NCBI GenBank assembly: GCA_038217425.1
Contig: JBBQPM010000101.1
Coordinates: forward strand, 1 to 24,440
Source of the DNA: JAIEPT01 sp038217425
Lineage (GTDB): Bacteria > Planctomycetota > Planctomycetia > Gemmatales > Gemmataceae
Direction: 5' to 3'
Length of the DNA: 24,440 bases
Position 1 is the stretch's first letter. Every line of letters starts with the position of its first letter. Under the pieces are notes generated by a model that was not told where the DNA came from, ran no database searches, and saw only the letters and a list, made by a program, of their open reading frames with translations. The position numbers and the translations under genes were made by a program. Positions 23,083 through 24,440 of the stretch are shown piece by piece.

Positions 23083-24321
23083 TTCGTCAATCGGCCGGGC
23101 CCCGTCCCGCACAATGCGGATCGGACGCCCGCCGGACGCCCGGTGTTCCCGGCGGGGATCGATGCCGAGGATCCGGTAGACCGTCGCGAAAAAGTCCGCG
23201 GCGGTAACGGGTCGCTCCTCGACCGTGGCGCCGTGGTGGTCGGTGCGGCCGATGACGCTACCGCCGCGGATGCCGCCGCCCATCAGGAGGGTGCTCCAGG
23301 CCTGGGCGTAGTGGTCGCGGCCGTCGCCGCGCAGCCGCGGCGTACGGCCGAACTCGCCCATCCAGACGATGAGCGTACTGTCCAGCAAGCCGCGCGTCTT
23401 CAGGTCGGCAACCAGGGCGGACATGGCGGCGTCGGTGGCTAGCCCCTGGCGGCGCATTAAGGTCGAGAGGTTGGCGTGATGGTCCCAGCTGCTATAGGAA
23501 ACCTCCACGAAGGGAATGCCGACCTCGATCAGCCGCCGGGCCATCAGACACTGTCTGCCGAAGCGGCTGGTTCCATAGGCCGACGCGGTCGCGGCCGGCT
23601 CCTGGCCCAGGGTGAACGCCCGCGCCACGTCCGATTGCATCAGGCCGACGGCGCGGTTGAGGTTGATGCGGTGGGCCTGGATCGCGTCTTCATCAAGGCG
23701 ATACGATTCGGCAAAGCGATTCTGGACTTGTTCAAGGAGGGCCACTCGGTCGCGAAACTGTTCGGCGTTCAGGGTCGATTGGAGGTTCTCCACGCCCGTA
23801 TCGGGATCGCGCACGACCAGCGGTCCATACTCGCGCCCCAGGAAACCCGGGCCATAGACATCTGCGACGCCGCCATTTTCAGCCCCAAGAAAAACATAGT
23901 TCGGCGCAACGCCGCGTGGGTCCCCGAGTTCCTTGGCGACGACCGCGCCCATGTCCGGATGGGGTTGGCCATCCACGCGCGGCTCGTTGAAGCGATAACC
24001 CGTGTGCATCTGATAACGGGTGCCGAGGTGGCCGGCATCGCCGGTGCTCATGCCGCGGATGATGGCGGCATGCTGCATGTGCTGGGCGAGCCCGGGAAAT
24101 AGCTCGCTGACCTGGATGCCGTTGACGGAAGTACGAATCGGCTGAAACGGGCCGCGAAATTCCGCCGGGGCATCGGGCTTGGGATCAAACGTATCGATGT
24201 GCGTGGCGCCGCCGTGCATGAACAGCAGGATGCATGACTTGTGCCGTCGCGCAGGTCGCCCAGTCCCTGGGACCTGGGAGGCAAGGGTGGCCAGCCAGCT
24301 CGGGTGCAGTCGCTCTGGCAT
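23071..24321 (-). CDS. DUF1501 protein lacking the usual Tat N-terminus (third copy)
   Basis: A 416-residue DUF1501 protein if it starts at the ATG at 24321. Family blocks are present from the start: RRHKSCILLFMHGGATHIDT with FDPKPDAPAEFRG, ARRLIEVGIPFVEVSYSSWD with HH, LIVWMGEFGRTPRLRG with GRDHYAQAWSTLLMGGGI, and FFATVYRILGIDP. The twin-arginine signal that normally begins these proteins is absent, and the ATG has no ribosome binding site. The same frame is open further upstream to the edge of the window, but has no ATG or GTG start there. A different frame starts at 24367 with a strong GGGGAG. Truncation at the 5' end, a frameshift, or a start outside the window could explain this. It faces the preceding operon and is not part of it. 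Confidence 0.82.
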   Translation of the reverse strand: MPERLHPSWLATLASQVPGTGRPARRHKSCILLFMHGGATHIDTFDPKPDAPAEFRGPFQPIRTSVNGIQVSELFPGLAQHMQHAAIIRGMSTGDAGHLGTRYQMHTGYRFNEPRVDGQPHPDMGAVVAKELGDPRGVAPNYVFLGAENGGVADVYGPGFLGREYGPLVVRDPDTGVENLQSTLNAEQFRDRVALLEQVQNRFAESYRLDEDAIQAHRINLNRAVGLMQSDVARAFTLGQEPAATASAYGTSRFGRQCLMARRLIEVGIPFVEVSYSSWDHHANLSTLMRRQGLATDAAMSALVADLKTRGLLDSTLIVWMGEFGRTPRLRGDGRDHYAQAWSTLLMGGGIRGGSVIGRTDHHGATVEERPVTAADFFATVYRILGIDPRREHRASGGRPIRIVRDGARPIDELIS

Positions 24322-24440
24322 CAAGAAAACACGGGGAATTTGAAGGTTTCTCTCCCGGAAACTCCATGACTCCCCTGCTACAGGCCGTTTTTTGTCAACC
24401 CCAAAGAAGCGATCCTGCAGAAAGCCAGGGAAAAGAACAT

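Noticed and set aside
1..24440. CRISPR array, insertion sequence or attachment site
   Set aside because: I saw no regularly spaced short repeats, no transposase with terminal inverted repeats, and no tRNA-linked direct repeats in the window.

Overview
The window looks like a planctomycete chromosome, most likely from the Gemmataceae or a close relative. The diagnostic evidence is three DUF1501 proteins, one PSCyt1-DUF1549-DUF1553 cytochrome-like protein, a secreted sulfatase, secreted BNR-repeat proteins, a TIGR03067-like stretch, and GC-rich coding sequence throughout. This assignment rests on protein families read by eye; there is no rRNA or tRNA in the window to confirm it.

Layout. (1) Positions 1-2363, all on the minus strand: a compact cluster transcribed as DUF1257 (Ycf35 family), DUF2997, a Ycf46-like AAA ATPase, then the start of an unrecognised protein that runs off the left edge. 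A clear factor-independent terminator or attenuator lies between the DUF2997 gene and the ATPase gene. (2) Positions about 2400-3241: a mosaic of gene fragments on both strands. It includes a frameshifted piece of a DUF4406/nucleoside-deoxyribosyltransferase-like gene and a small phage-like ORF. (3) Positions 3229-6678: an intact divergent pair, a 979-residue M28-family zinc peptidase (minus) and a GNAT acetyltransferase (plus). (4) Positions about 6700-7707: decayed plus-strand genes that look phage-derived, ending in two tandem paralogues, the first frameshifted and truncated, the second intact. The M28/GNAT pair therefore sits between two stretches of phage-like debris. (5) Positions 7730-8560, minus: a small LRV/HEAT-like repeat protein preceded by an in-frame TIGR03067-like remnant.

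(6) Positions 8569-22926, plus strand: a long run of exported proteins. The order is a 1442-residue multidomain protein (FlgD-like, NHL-type propeller, EF-hand-like loop, CBM9-like C-terminus), a BNR/sialidase-like protein, a sulfatase resembling iduronate-2-sulfatase, a Tat-exported DUF1501 protein, a PSCyt1-PSD1 protein, a second DUF1501 protein, and a second BNR/sialidase-like protein. (7) Positions 23071-24321, minus: a third DUF1501 protein that lacks the usual Tat N-terminus.

How the genes may work together. Region 6 is consistent with a sulfated-glycan locus of the planctomycete type, in which sulfatase and sialidase-like enzymes act outside the cytoplasm and DUF1501/PSD1 proteins are co-encoded; the substrate cannot be read from the sequence. 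The Ycf35-DUF2997-Ycf46 cluster is the most intriguing part of the window. It groups bacterial relatives of proteins conserved in cyanobacteria and plastids whose biochemical role is, to my knowledge, unsettled.
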